Source: Heterohyrax brucei
Taxonomy: Eukaryota; Chordata; Mammalia; Hyracoidea; Procaviidae
NCBI GenBank assembly: GCA_028571685.1
Contig: CM053156.1
Span: 85,811,049 to 85,875,048 of the forward strand
Direction of reading: 5' to 3'
Length of the DNA stretch: 64,000 bases
The notes beneath the pieces were generated by a model. That model was not told the origin of the DNA and made no database searches. It saw only the letters and a list, made by a program, of their open reading frames with translations. Of this stretch, positions 55,863 through 64,000 are shown in pieces. The position numbers and the translations under genes are program-made. Each line of letters opens with the position of its first letter. Within the stretch, counting starts at the first letter, position 1.

Positions 55863-56229
55863 CTTTCACTAATAAGGTTGCATTCCCCAGGAAGAGGGAA
55901 AACAAAACTTGCCTGCATCTAAGAAGTTAATGTCAGATAGTAAACAACAAAAACTTAAAGAAAAACCTGGAGTGTGGGAGTGGGAGACTTTTAACACGCA
56001 ATGTTTGAGCCACAAAGCTGAGAGGGAATCAGCGAGCGCTGCCGCGGGACACGGCACCCAGCAACCCCAGGGAAAGCACTCTCTCCGAGTCCCAATGCCT
56101 CTTTAGAGAACCCATCCCTATCTGGGCCATAAAGCAATTCTTCACATATCTCAGAGCCCCACACCCCTTGTTCTGCGGCCACAAAGCTGTTAGGTTAGAA
56201 GGCAGTCCCAGAAAGACCACAGTGAGAGC

Positions 56230-56595
56230 ACTGTGCTTAGAGAGTAGGGGCCACCTCCAGTAACTTGATAGTCAAAGCAGAAATCACAATAAAGCTCAAG
56301 ATGACAAACCAAATGATAAAATACTATCAAATATTGCGGATCATCACACGATAAACTTAGGAGAGAACTTCATACTCTTAAACACTTATATTCAAGATGA
56401 TGGAAAGGCTGAAAATAAGACATGGAAGCACCTAGCCTAAGAAATTATAAAAAAAAATCTGCAGACTGAACTCAGTGAAAGTAGAAGAAAGAACAAAAAG
56501 ATACCACCGGAGTCCATGAAATAGCGGTAAATGTACACAAGGCAGAAAGGTGCAGGCAGCCAGATGTGGGTTCTTTTGAAAAGACTAATACAACT
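56230..56595 (+). mobile_element. Old L1 ORF2 fragment, intron 2
   Basis: A/T-rich sense strand with decayed ORF2 wording before the reverse transcriptase (agaaagaacaaaaagatac; ggttcttttgaaaagactaa). Too decayed for a reading frame. Confidence 0.45.
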
Positions 56596-56599
56596 CACA

Positions 56600-56965
56600 G
56601 AAATCCTCGCAGTGCAGTGGTTAAGAGCTCGGCTGGCAGCCGAAAGGTTGGCAGTTCAAATCCATCAGCCACTCCTTGGAAACTCTATGAGGTAGTTCAA
56701 CTCTGTCCTACAGGGTTGCTATTAATCAGAATTGTCTGGATGACAATGGGGCTTTACTACAACTGACAGCTGCTTAAGTGCTCAGCCACTAACCAAAAGG
56801 TTGGTAATTCAAACCTGCCCAGAGGTGCCTCACAACAAAGGCCTGGCAACCGGCTTCCCAAAGGTCCCAGACAAGAAAACCCTAGAGAGCAGTTCTACTC
56901 ACCACATGTGGTCACCCTGAGAAAGAACTGACTTGACAGCCCCTGACCACCACAACAACGCGGCC
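56600..56965 (+). repeat. Two tandem AfroSINEs inside an old L1
   Basis: 56600-56760 short form; 56765-56965 second type (ccagaggtgcctcacaacaa). L1 fragments flank both sides. Confidence 0.8.
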
Positions 56966-57039
56966 GACAGTCCTTCAGCAAGACTCATGGAGAGAGAGAG
57001 ACAAGGAGCACCAACAAACCACCGCTAACAGCCGACGTC

Positions 57040-57300
57040 CGCAGCGCTGGCTCACCCAACTCAACTCCAGGTGGGACAAAGATTTTACCATGAAAGGCAA
57101 AAGAAGAAAGCACGTGGAAGGCAATATATGACCAGGTCTTTGTAGATTTCTTAAACAAGATTCAAAAAAAAAAGGCTAGACAGGAAAACATTGAGAAATT
57201 CAACTACACTAGAATTGAAACATTCTGCCAATAAGAACACGGTATACAGAGAGAAGAGAGTGAAGCTACATGCTAAGATCCTTGCAACAACAACAGCAAA
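57040..57300 (+). mobile_element. Old L1 ORF2 C-terminal fragment, intron 2
   Basis: accatgaaaggcaaaagaag, gatttcttaaacaagattca and ggaaaacattgagaaattca are decayed ORF2 sequence, in line with the fragment at 56230. SINEs lie between them. Confidence 0.45.
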
Positions 57301-57619
57301 ATGAACAAACACGGACGGAACACTCAGAATTTGTAATCAACCCTCACAAACTGCTCAGAGAAAGCCCATCAGCCCAGCAGTTAAACAAGCAGAAGACACG
57401 TCTAGGTGCGTCACAGATGAGGGCACGGGTGCCCGGGAAAGCCACGGCGACAACTTGCTGTGGCAGCCATTGTCTGGGGAAGCTGTTGGCACACGAGCAC
57501 TCCGAGATCCAGCTCTTCCATCTCTAGCTCTGCTGGAAAACTGGTTCCTCTGAGATAACGACAAAACCTGGAAACCAGTGCGGCCGTCGAGAACAAATCA
57601 GGACAGCCGGAGACGTTAA

Positions 57620-57735
57620 GTGCCAGAGCCTTGGTGGTGCAGTGGTTAAGAGCCACGGCCACTAAGCAAGAAGGCATCAGTTCCAATGCATCAGCCAGGC
57701 CCCTGAAAACCTTACGGCCCTGTCCCACAGAGCGG
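57620..57735 (+). repeat. AfroSINE, partial
   Basis: gccttggtggtgcagtggtt to acggccctgtcccacagagc; tail missing. Confidence 0.75.
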
Positions 57736-57954
57736 GGAGGTTTCAGTTTCAGAGAGCAACTTACAACAACAGATGAACTTTAAGATGCGACAGGAAATAA
57801 GGAAGAAGGTTAATCAAGTATCGGGGGTCAAACAGGAAGGAAGTGTGAGGGGATTACAAATATAAAATTTGAAGGCAAAGTGGAGGCATAAGATTTGACG
57901 GCATCCAGGGTATGTCAAAGGTCACAGTAAATGCCTTCCAAAATCGGGTAGAAA

Positions 57955-58150
57955 GCTGGTGTTGCATGCCATCAAGTCAGTTTCGACCCACAGGGACCTG
58001 ACGTGGCAGACCAGAACTGCCTCACAGGGTTTCCCAAGCTGTAATCTCATGGTAGCCAGTCACCACGTCTTCCTCCGTCGGAGCCGCTGTGTGGGTTTCA
58101 GCCGCCACCTTTGCAGTCAGGAGCCAGGCACTTAACCGTTGTTCCGTTGC
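57955..58150 (-). repeat. AfroSINE, long form
   Basis: catcaagtcagtttcgaccc and ccaagctgtaatctcatggt. Confidence 0.8.
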
Positions 58151-58591
58151 AGGAAAAAGCTCAGCCCGCAGAGCAGACAACACCTCAAACACCAGTTTGC
58201 TTAAAGAGGAAGGGGTTTTGTTGCTAGCGGTGCGACCAGACTCGGGTCTGCAACGGCTGTGCACCCCAGCCTGCTACTAAAACATCCCTTTTATGTGTTT
58301 TTTCAAGAAAGCAGACAAAGCAATTTCCACACAGCTTTCTAACTGGCATTAGCAGGTTTACAGATCTTCACACTGCTTTTCTGTTGGCACCCAACAAACT
58401 TACAGAGACAAGGATAAACAGTCAGTGTCAAGTTACAAAGAAATTCCCCCTCCCTTAGAAGCAGGGCTTTATCTCAAGAAATGCTGTGAGGGCAGGGGGA
58501 AGCGTCCTTGCGTTGGTAGAGAGAGAAGCATCTGGACTTCTGTGAATCTTAAACTGAAATCATCTTAAAAGTTTTCTCCTCTCTTAGTGCC

Positions 58592-58675
58592 ACCAGACGT
58601 CACTAGGTAACAGGCACACACATCACCGGGTAACAGGTGCACACAGATGTCGATGGGTAACAGGTACACAAAAGT
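58592..58675 (+). repeat. Three-unit tandem repeat
   Basis: The phrase ggtaacaggcacacaca recurs three times (caggcacaca, caggtgcaca, caggtacaca) at about 26-30 bp spacing, just left of the 68-bp repeat copy. Confidence 0.7.
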
Positions 58676-58683
58676 ATAATCTG

Positions 58684-58751
58684 TTGTATTATGCTTACAG
58701 CTTACATAAAATTCTTTTCTATTTTATAGCTAGCATTTAATGGAAATGAAG
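58684..58751 (+). repeat. 68-bp direct repeat, left copy
   Basis: Matches 59913-59980 with two mismatches over 68 bases. It is flanked by otherwise unique AT-rich sequence. Confidence 0.88.
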
Positions 58752-59179
58752 CTTATAAAGACATTTTTACACAACGGGATCACATCAAGAGATGTAAGAC
58801 CCTCACCTCCAACAGGCACTACCCTTGTCAGAGGGACACACATGACCAGAAGGCAAGCCAGCGAGACCTTTGTGAAGCCAGGCTGCGGAGACTCACCTCA
58901 GGGCAACTTCCTAAGCTACACGTAAAGACCCCAAGGTCCCCCTGGCCTGCACCACCAGTGGCATCTCTAGGCTTGGGGTCGTTCAGTGCATTAACTCTGG
59001 GTGTCACTCCCCTGACCTCCTCCCATACCAACCCACCCAGGACCCTCAGTAACGATTGCTGTGCTGACACCACCGCATTTCTCCTTTATCACCCCTTTTC
59101 CTTTACTCGCTACTTTACTCCTCAAAAAAGTTAGTGAATTAGGTCCACAAATGCTAATTACCGCAATAAACGAAACCAA

Positions 59180-59300
59180 ACAAAACATGTTGCCATAAAT
59201 TCTGACTTGCAGCAACCTTACAGGGCAGAACAGACCTGTCCCATAGGGTTTCCAAGGAGTGGCTCGTAGATTTTAACTGGGGACCTTGTGTCAGCGACCA
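59180..59300 (-). repeat. AfroSINE, partial
   Basis: ttacagggcagaacagacct and gtagattttaactggggacc. Confidence 0.75.
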
Positions 59301-59514
59301 CAAAAGCACTAGCAGCAATGAAAACAAAGTGAATGCTTGCAGTGTGTGCAGATGACACTACGTGACCTGAAATGACAGTGTAGTCAGGTAATATCAACAG
59401 CTCCAACACAACCAGACTAAATGGTTTAAAAAGTAGTTATACTGTACATATACTGCTGAATGCACACCAGGCTTAATGGAAAATGTTTCTGTTCTTACAA
59501 GTAACTCGAGAGAT

Positions 59515-59605
59515 ATTTTTATAAAATATATAGAATATATTTTATAAATATATTTTGTAAAATATATTCCATATATATTATATAAATATATAAAACTTCT
59601 GCTGA
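59515..59605. repeat. AT-rich palindromic tract
   Basis: Nearly pure A/T with overlapping inverted repeats around tatattttataaatatatttt; it can fold on itself and may be unstable. Confidence 0.7.
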
Positions 59606-59912
59606 AACACTGCACAGAAATTTTTAGAGAGTCATTTGGCATCACCTTGCATGGTCTGCACCCCCTCACCTCACACCCCTAGAGTGTGACCACTGCGTGT
59701 TACAAAGCACCTATGAATCCCTTCCTCATCAGTGTTTTCAGATGATATCTAGAGGCCGAAATGTGGAAGGCAGAACTGTTCACCTGGACTCAGAGCACTT
59801 AGAAAATGCACGTCCCAAAAGATGCTACTGTCCTAGACACTGGGTTCTAGACCTCAGTCACCCTGGATATTTTCCAGTTCACCTTAACTGTGCTTGCTTT
59901 TGTTAGGTGTCA

Positions 59913-59980
59913 TTGTATTATGCTTATAGCTTACATAAAATTCTTTTGTATTTTATAGCTAGCATTTAATGGAAATGAAG
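59913..59980 (+). repeat. 68-bp direct repeat, right copy abutting a SINE
   Basis: Second copy of the 58684-58751 sequence. It ends exactly where an antisense AfroSINE remnant begins (gttgagtcattttccactc), so it sits at the 3' side of that SINE. Confidence 0.88.
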
Positions 59981-60060
59981 TTGAGTCATTTTCCACTCTT
60001 AGCAATCCCATGTGGCATAGCAGGACTGTCCCCGGGGCTTTCTGGACTATAATATCTGAA
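59981..60060 (-). repeat. AfroSINE 3' fragment next to the 68-bp duplication
   Basis: ttgagtcattttccactctt and ggcatagcaggactgtcccc. Confidence 0.65.
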
Positions 60061-60814
60061 GAGAACCTTGGTGGTTCAGCAGTTCAGAGATGGGCAGCAC
60101 TTCCCTTTCCTTCCCCACTACTGACTTTTATATGTCCTGTCCCCCTATAAATGCATTCTTCTGAAAGTTTTTATACTTGGCTGGCTCTCAAAAAAAAGTT
60201 TTTGCTTTTATAAATGACTCTGGGGACCACTAAAGCTGTATTCCCCCAAAACTGAACTGGAGATCTGAGACAGTGACCCAGGTGGCCAAATACCCCTAAA
60301 CTCCTGACAACCACTTTTCTGGGACAACTGTGACCCCATAAGGCAACACTTGGTAGGTTTCTAATCCAAAGCTGAACAGGAAATGAACTTGGAGCACACA
60401 GGTAGCATGCCTACCAGTTAAATCACTCAGTAAAGATGCTCCAGATGTGTTCAAGGAGGGAGGTGCTACACAAAGCTGTCAAGACCAAGGCCGTGAGCTC
60501 ATTACTGCATGGCTTCTTGTCTCTGTCACTGCATCTCTAGCCAGGGACAGGCCCTGCACATGTATGAGCAGTTAGCTACAGGGGAAGGACATCAGAAAAT
60601 GCAGCCACCAGCAGAGAGCTCAAAAGTAAAGCCTAGCGGTGGAGCGTGTCCCAGTCGACCCTGAGTCCAGGCCCAGCTCCACAGCTCCACCTGACTGCTG
60701 TCGGGCAGCAGGGGACAGGGGCCCAGTGTCCACAGACTGTAAAAATGACCCAGAAACTGGGTGCTTGGGGGTGGCGTGGTGGTAAATCTCTTGACTGAAG
60801 TTAAGTGAGAAACC
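60061..60814. other. Intron 2, unassigned
   Basis: Begins with a trace of a sense SINE head (aaccttggtggttcagcag) and is otherwise unique. Confidence 0.45.
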
Positions 60815-60975
60815 AAACCAAACCCCCTGTCATGTCAATTCCAACTCACAGCGACCCTTCAGGACACAGAGAACTGCTCCAGAGCATTTCCAAGGGGCGC
60901 CCGGTGGATTCAAACTGCCGACCTTTTGGTGAGCAGCTGTAGCATTAAACTGCCCCATCACCAGGGTTTCCAAAA
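60815..60975 (-). repeat. AfroSINE, well preserved
   Basis: caattccaactcacagcgac to catcaccagggtttcc. Confidence 0.9.
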
Positions 60976-61089
60976 AAGTGGGAGCTAATATCATTTCTTT
61001 TTTAAGTACTAGACAAATCCTTTCTGCAGGTGGAATTCACCCTGGGGCTGCTGGCACATAGTCTCTAACGTGGCTTTAAGGGCATGACA

Positions 61090-61290
61090 GCGGTTCCCAG
61101 GTGGCACAACAGGTCCCAATTGGTACTGGGCTGCTAACTGAAAGGCTGGCAGTTCCAACCCCCTCAGAGGCACCGTGGCCACCTGCTTCTGTGAGAGATC
61201 ACAGTCAAGAAACTCCTAAGCGCAGCTCTACTCTAACACAGTTACCAGGGGCCAGAGTCGCCACAATGTCAACGGCTTTGGGTTTGGGCT
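61090..61290 (+). repeat. AfroSINE, long form
   Basis: cggttcccaggtggcacaac to ggctttgggtttgggc. Confidence 0.75.
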
Positions 61291-61516
61291 TTGACAACTT
61301 CCAAGTCCTGCCTGATCTGACCTACTTATGTCTCCAAGAACCCACTTGCCCCTGATGCCCTCGGACACAGTCGAGCTACCCTTCCCCTGTCCTTTCCTCC
61401 TGTCCTCCTTTCCCATGCATATGGCCAGTTTCTGACTTCTAGAAAGGTTTGTCCTCCAGTTTTAACGGCTTCTTCCTAGCCTTCCAAAACAGGCCTGCCC
61501 TAGACAGGGGCCCGTG

Positions 61517-61530
61517 CTGCCCCCTGCAGG
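61517..61530 (-). promoter_or_regulatory. CTCF-type core motif in intron 2
   Basis: CCTGCAGGGGGCAG on the minus strand fits the core at 13 of 14 positions (T at position 3). Sequence around it is not obviously repeat-derived. Confidence 0.4.
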
Positions 61531-61604
61531 AGGGATCACCCCTAACCTGCCGCCAGTGCCCTGGATGGAGCCTGTCTCAGTAGGGGGAGGGGGCCACAGG
61601 AAAG

Positions 61605-61812
61605 AAGTCCCAGTTGCCTTTGAGTTGGTTCTGATTCTGGAAGGCTCCACGGTGTTGGGGCGGAACTCTGCTCCAGAGGGTCTACATGGCTGATTTTGCT
61701 GGAAGTAGATGGCCAGAATTTTCTTCCGAGGTACCTCCAGATGGACTCCCTGCTCCAAACTTTCGGTCAGTGAGTTAGTGCTTGTTTGTGCCACCCAGGG
61801 ACTCCACACACT
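61605..61812 (-). repeat. AfroSINE, long form, diverged
   Basis: ctttgagttggttctgattc and cggtcagtgagttagtgctt. Confidence 0.65.
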
Positions 61813-62044
61813 GTCTCATAATTACTTCCGCCTCTGCCCCATGAAGACTGCCAACCAGGGAGTGGGGACCAGGGCTTGGTCTTCTGTTTCTGCTCCATGT
61901 TTTGCAGGGGCACTCCTAACTGTGTGTAAAAACCTTTGTGTGTAAAATGCAAAACCCTTTTGGATTTTATTCATAATACATAGCACTAGTTTAAAATTTA
62001 TTCCATTTTCTGACAATTTCTGACATTCTGAAAACAACTAAATG

Positions 62045-62455
62045 TTAACCTGGAGGAGCAAACGCTTGGCTGCTGATCGACAGGTTGGTGGTCCAACCCC
62101 CCACCCAGCAGCTCTGCAGGAGAAAGACCCAGTGATTTGTTTCTCTACAGATCACAGCCTAGAAAACTTACAGAGCAGTTCTACTCTGTCACATGGGGTC
62201 AATATAAATTGGAATCAGCTTCAGCTAATGACCATGAAAGTCAACCACTTAAAACTTCAATTACTGTTTCTGTACTGGGCTGAACAGAAATTGGTGAAGT
62301 AGTGGTTAACTGCTACATCTGTTAACCAAAAGGTTGGTGGTTTGAATCCACCAGGCTCTCCCCGGAAACTCTATGGGGCAGTTCTACTCTGTCCTATAGG
62401 GTCGCTATGAGTTGGAATCAACTCTACAGCAGCAGGTCTGGTTTTGTTTTTCTCA
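62045..62455 (+). repeat. Two tandem AfroSINEs, intron 2
   Basis: 62045-62235 long form; 62285-62455 near-consensus short form (gggtcgctatgagttggaat). Confidence 0.85.
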
Positions 62456-62459
62456 CTGG

Positions 62460-62880
62460 GCTGAACAGTGTCCACCCCCCAAATTCATATTTACTGGGAA
62501 CCCACCAACGTGGCCATATTTGCAAATAGTGTCTTAGCAAATGCAATCAACTTAAAATGAGGATTAGGGTTAGGCCTAACTCCAGTACTGGGTGGGGAGA
62601 TAAGGAGACCCCCATACAAAGGGAAGAAGGCCACACATGCAGGTTGGAGGCAGAGCCTGGGGTGCACAGGTACGAGCAAAGGAATGCCAAGGATTGCCAG
62701 CCCACCAGAAGCTCGGAGAGGCAGGGAGGAGTGCTCCCCAAGAGCCTTCAGAGAGAGCCCATCCCTGCCCACACTTTGATTTCAGACTTCTGGCTGCCAG
62801 AACCCTGACAGAATAAAGCTTGGCTGTTTGAAACTACCCAGTTTCTGGTTCTTTGTTACAGCAGCTGCAGGAAGCTCATA
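62460..62880 (+). repeat. MaLR-like LTR, sense, near complete, intron 2
   Basis: Starts ctgaacagtgtccacccccc, passes caaaggaatgccaaggattg and ends cagaataaagcttggctgtt then ctttgttacagcagc. It is the best preserved of this family here and lies just downstream of exon 2 in the transcript. Confidence 0.65.
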
Positions 62881-62954
62881 CACTCTCCTTCCCATAAATA
62901 AAAACTGTAGACAAGTTTTACACAAAATCTTCTGCATGAAAGGAGCTGGCCTAC

Positions 62955-63180
62955 CCTTTGTCCTTCTCCGAGGTTTTGCAGGTTTCGCTTTTTTAACACT
63001 GACTTTACTGGATGAAGGCTTATCGTCTTGTTGTTCCATGTGCAAGCTGGAAATTGTCACAAGAATCTCATTTCTCCCTTGGTCTCCAGGACTGGCCTCT
63101 ACGAGCAAGAGCTGCTCTTCTGCTCGTTGCAGGAATCCTCCTTCAGCCAGCAGCTGGGCTCCCTCCTGAGCTCTCTCCAG
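62955..63180 (-). CDS. CTCFL: CTCFL coding exon 2, linker before zinc fingers
   Basis: This 226-bp exon lies between a tgtgttag acceptor and a gtaggc donor. It encodes residues 140-214 and the first base of codon 215. It begins LERAQEGAQLLAE and ends in a Lys/Arg-rich stretch (KKAKPAKPRRRTKG) just before finger 1. That basic stretch resembles a nuclear localisation signal and aligns with the KNQRKTKG end of the same exon in human BORIS. Intron 1 is only 401 bp. The phase (0 in, 1 out) joins cleanly to exons 1 and 3. Confidence 0.93.
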
Positions 63181-63581
63181 CTAACACACAAAAACAAGGA
63201 CTGAAACAAATGCAATGCTATTCCTGATGATCTGATTAAACTCTGCCTCTGTCCAACTGTAGAAGACATAACGAACACGAAAAATTAAACAAGTACAGAG
63301 AAGTGTGTACGGCAAGCAAAACACTACTCATCGCGGGGCTGGGTGATGAAACCTCACAACTTTTAAAAACCTGACGCACTTTATAACATTCTAATTACTG
63401 TGACTTTCAACTTCTGTAAGAGGACTCCGAGGCCTCTGAGAAGTATTTTTACTGCACGTAATCTTATACCACAAAACAGCTTCCCCACACATCCGAACAC
63501 ACAAAGGGCAACTTAAAAAACTTATTTCCCTGCTTTTGCTTTCCCCCAAGAGAAAGGTTTGTTTGTTAAAACCGGCTCTAC

Positions 63582-64000
63582 CTTCAATCCAGCGCTTCCT
63601 GCCACGCTCACAGCTAGACTGCTACCCTCGCTGGCCACCCTGCTCTCCTCCAACACCTGGAACTGCGTCACCTCCACCTCTTGCAGGCAGAAGACCTGCT
63701 CCTGGATGCTGATGGCCACACACGGGTGTGTGCTCTCCTGCGGCAGCCACAGCAGCGACTGTGGCCCGCTGCCCGCTTGTGGGACCTCCACCTGCACCTC
63801 ATCTTGGGGTTGAGGTGGCTGCCAGCTCCTGTCCTGCACCTCCAGGTCCTCTGAGGTGAGGTGCACTGTCTGCAGTGTCAGGATGTGCTTCTCACTCTCC
63901 TCCGCTGAGGCCGACACCAGCTCTGGCCCAGGGCTGCAGGGCTGCAGGGCCTGGGGAGACTGGACCTCCGTGTCCCCAAGACTCAGCCACTCCTTCACTC
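63582..64000 (-). CDS. CTCFL: CTCFL coding exon 1 (partial), N-terminal region
   Basis: The reading frame is open from the window edge and no convincing ATG is visible, so the initiator lies beyond 64000. It encodes 139 complete codons, numbered here as residues 1-139. The stretch EESEKHILTLQTVHLTSE matches the conserved N-terminal block of BORIS, and CVAISIQEQ and LAVSVAGSAGLK align further along. The exon ends on a whole codon (AAG) followed by a gtagag donor. This region lies outside the zinc fingers and is the part that diverges most from CTCF. It is Glu/Gln/Ser rich and probably disordered. Confidence 0.93.

Overview
This window is mammalian nuclear DNA, almost certainly from an afrotherian, most likely an elephant or other paenungulate. 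About 75 tRNA-derived SINE copies of the AfroSINE type lie on both strands. They sit among RTE/BovB-like LINEs whose 3' end resembles the SINE 3' end, L1 3' ends of a type I associate with elephants, and MaLR-like LTR repeats. There are no bacterial-style operons, CRISPR arrays or tRNA/rRNA genes.

The only protein-coding gene I can support is CTCFL (BORIS), the germline paralogue of the insulator protein CTCF. It lies on the minus strand from the right edge of the window down to a stop codon at 23556-23558. Ten coding exons are resolved, all with canonical GT-AG junctions and matching reading phases. They encode at least 612 residues. Only the extreme N-terminus (about 50-60 residues judging from the human protein), the 5' UTR and the promoter lie beyond position 64000. 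All 11 zinc fingers keep their metal ligands, ten as C2H2 and the last as C2HC. I see no frameshift or internal stop, so the gene looks intact.

Layout from left to right. Positions 1-23 kb are intergenic DNA downstream of CTCFL, rich in SINEs. They include three minus-strand MaLR-like repeats, several antisense L1 3' ends, a probable solo LTR inserted in a SINE (15443-15968), a CTCF-type motif near 17.7 kb, and a muscle-enhancer-like motif cluster near 7.8 kb. Positions 23.5-28.0 kb hold the last coding exon and intron 9, which carries a G-rich minisatellite. Positions 28.0-29.6 kb hold exons 9 and 8. Intron 7 (29.6-43.6 kb) is large. It contains two nearly full-length RTE elements in opposite orientation; one of them is split by a 5'-truncated L1 with a perfect 12-bp target-site duplication. 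Positions 43.6-52.3 kb hold exons 7 to 3. Intron 2 (52.3-63.0 kb) is old repeats plus some unique sequence. Exons 2 and 1 end the window.

There is no sign of a wholly new gene system. The observations most worth following are a 33-bp tandem repeat that overlaps the exon 4 splice donor and offers an in-frame alternative donor inside zinc finger 4; an exact 59-bp patch copied from an old repeat into an RTE about 3 kb away; a second 68-bp local duplication ending at a SINE; CTCF-type motifs inside and downstream of the gene; and SINE copies that appear one or two substitutions away from a CTCF core motif.
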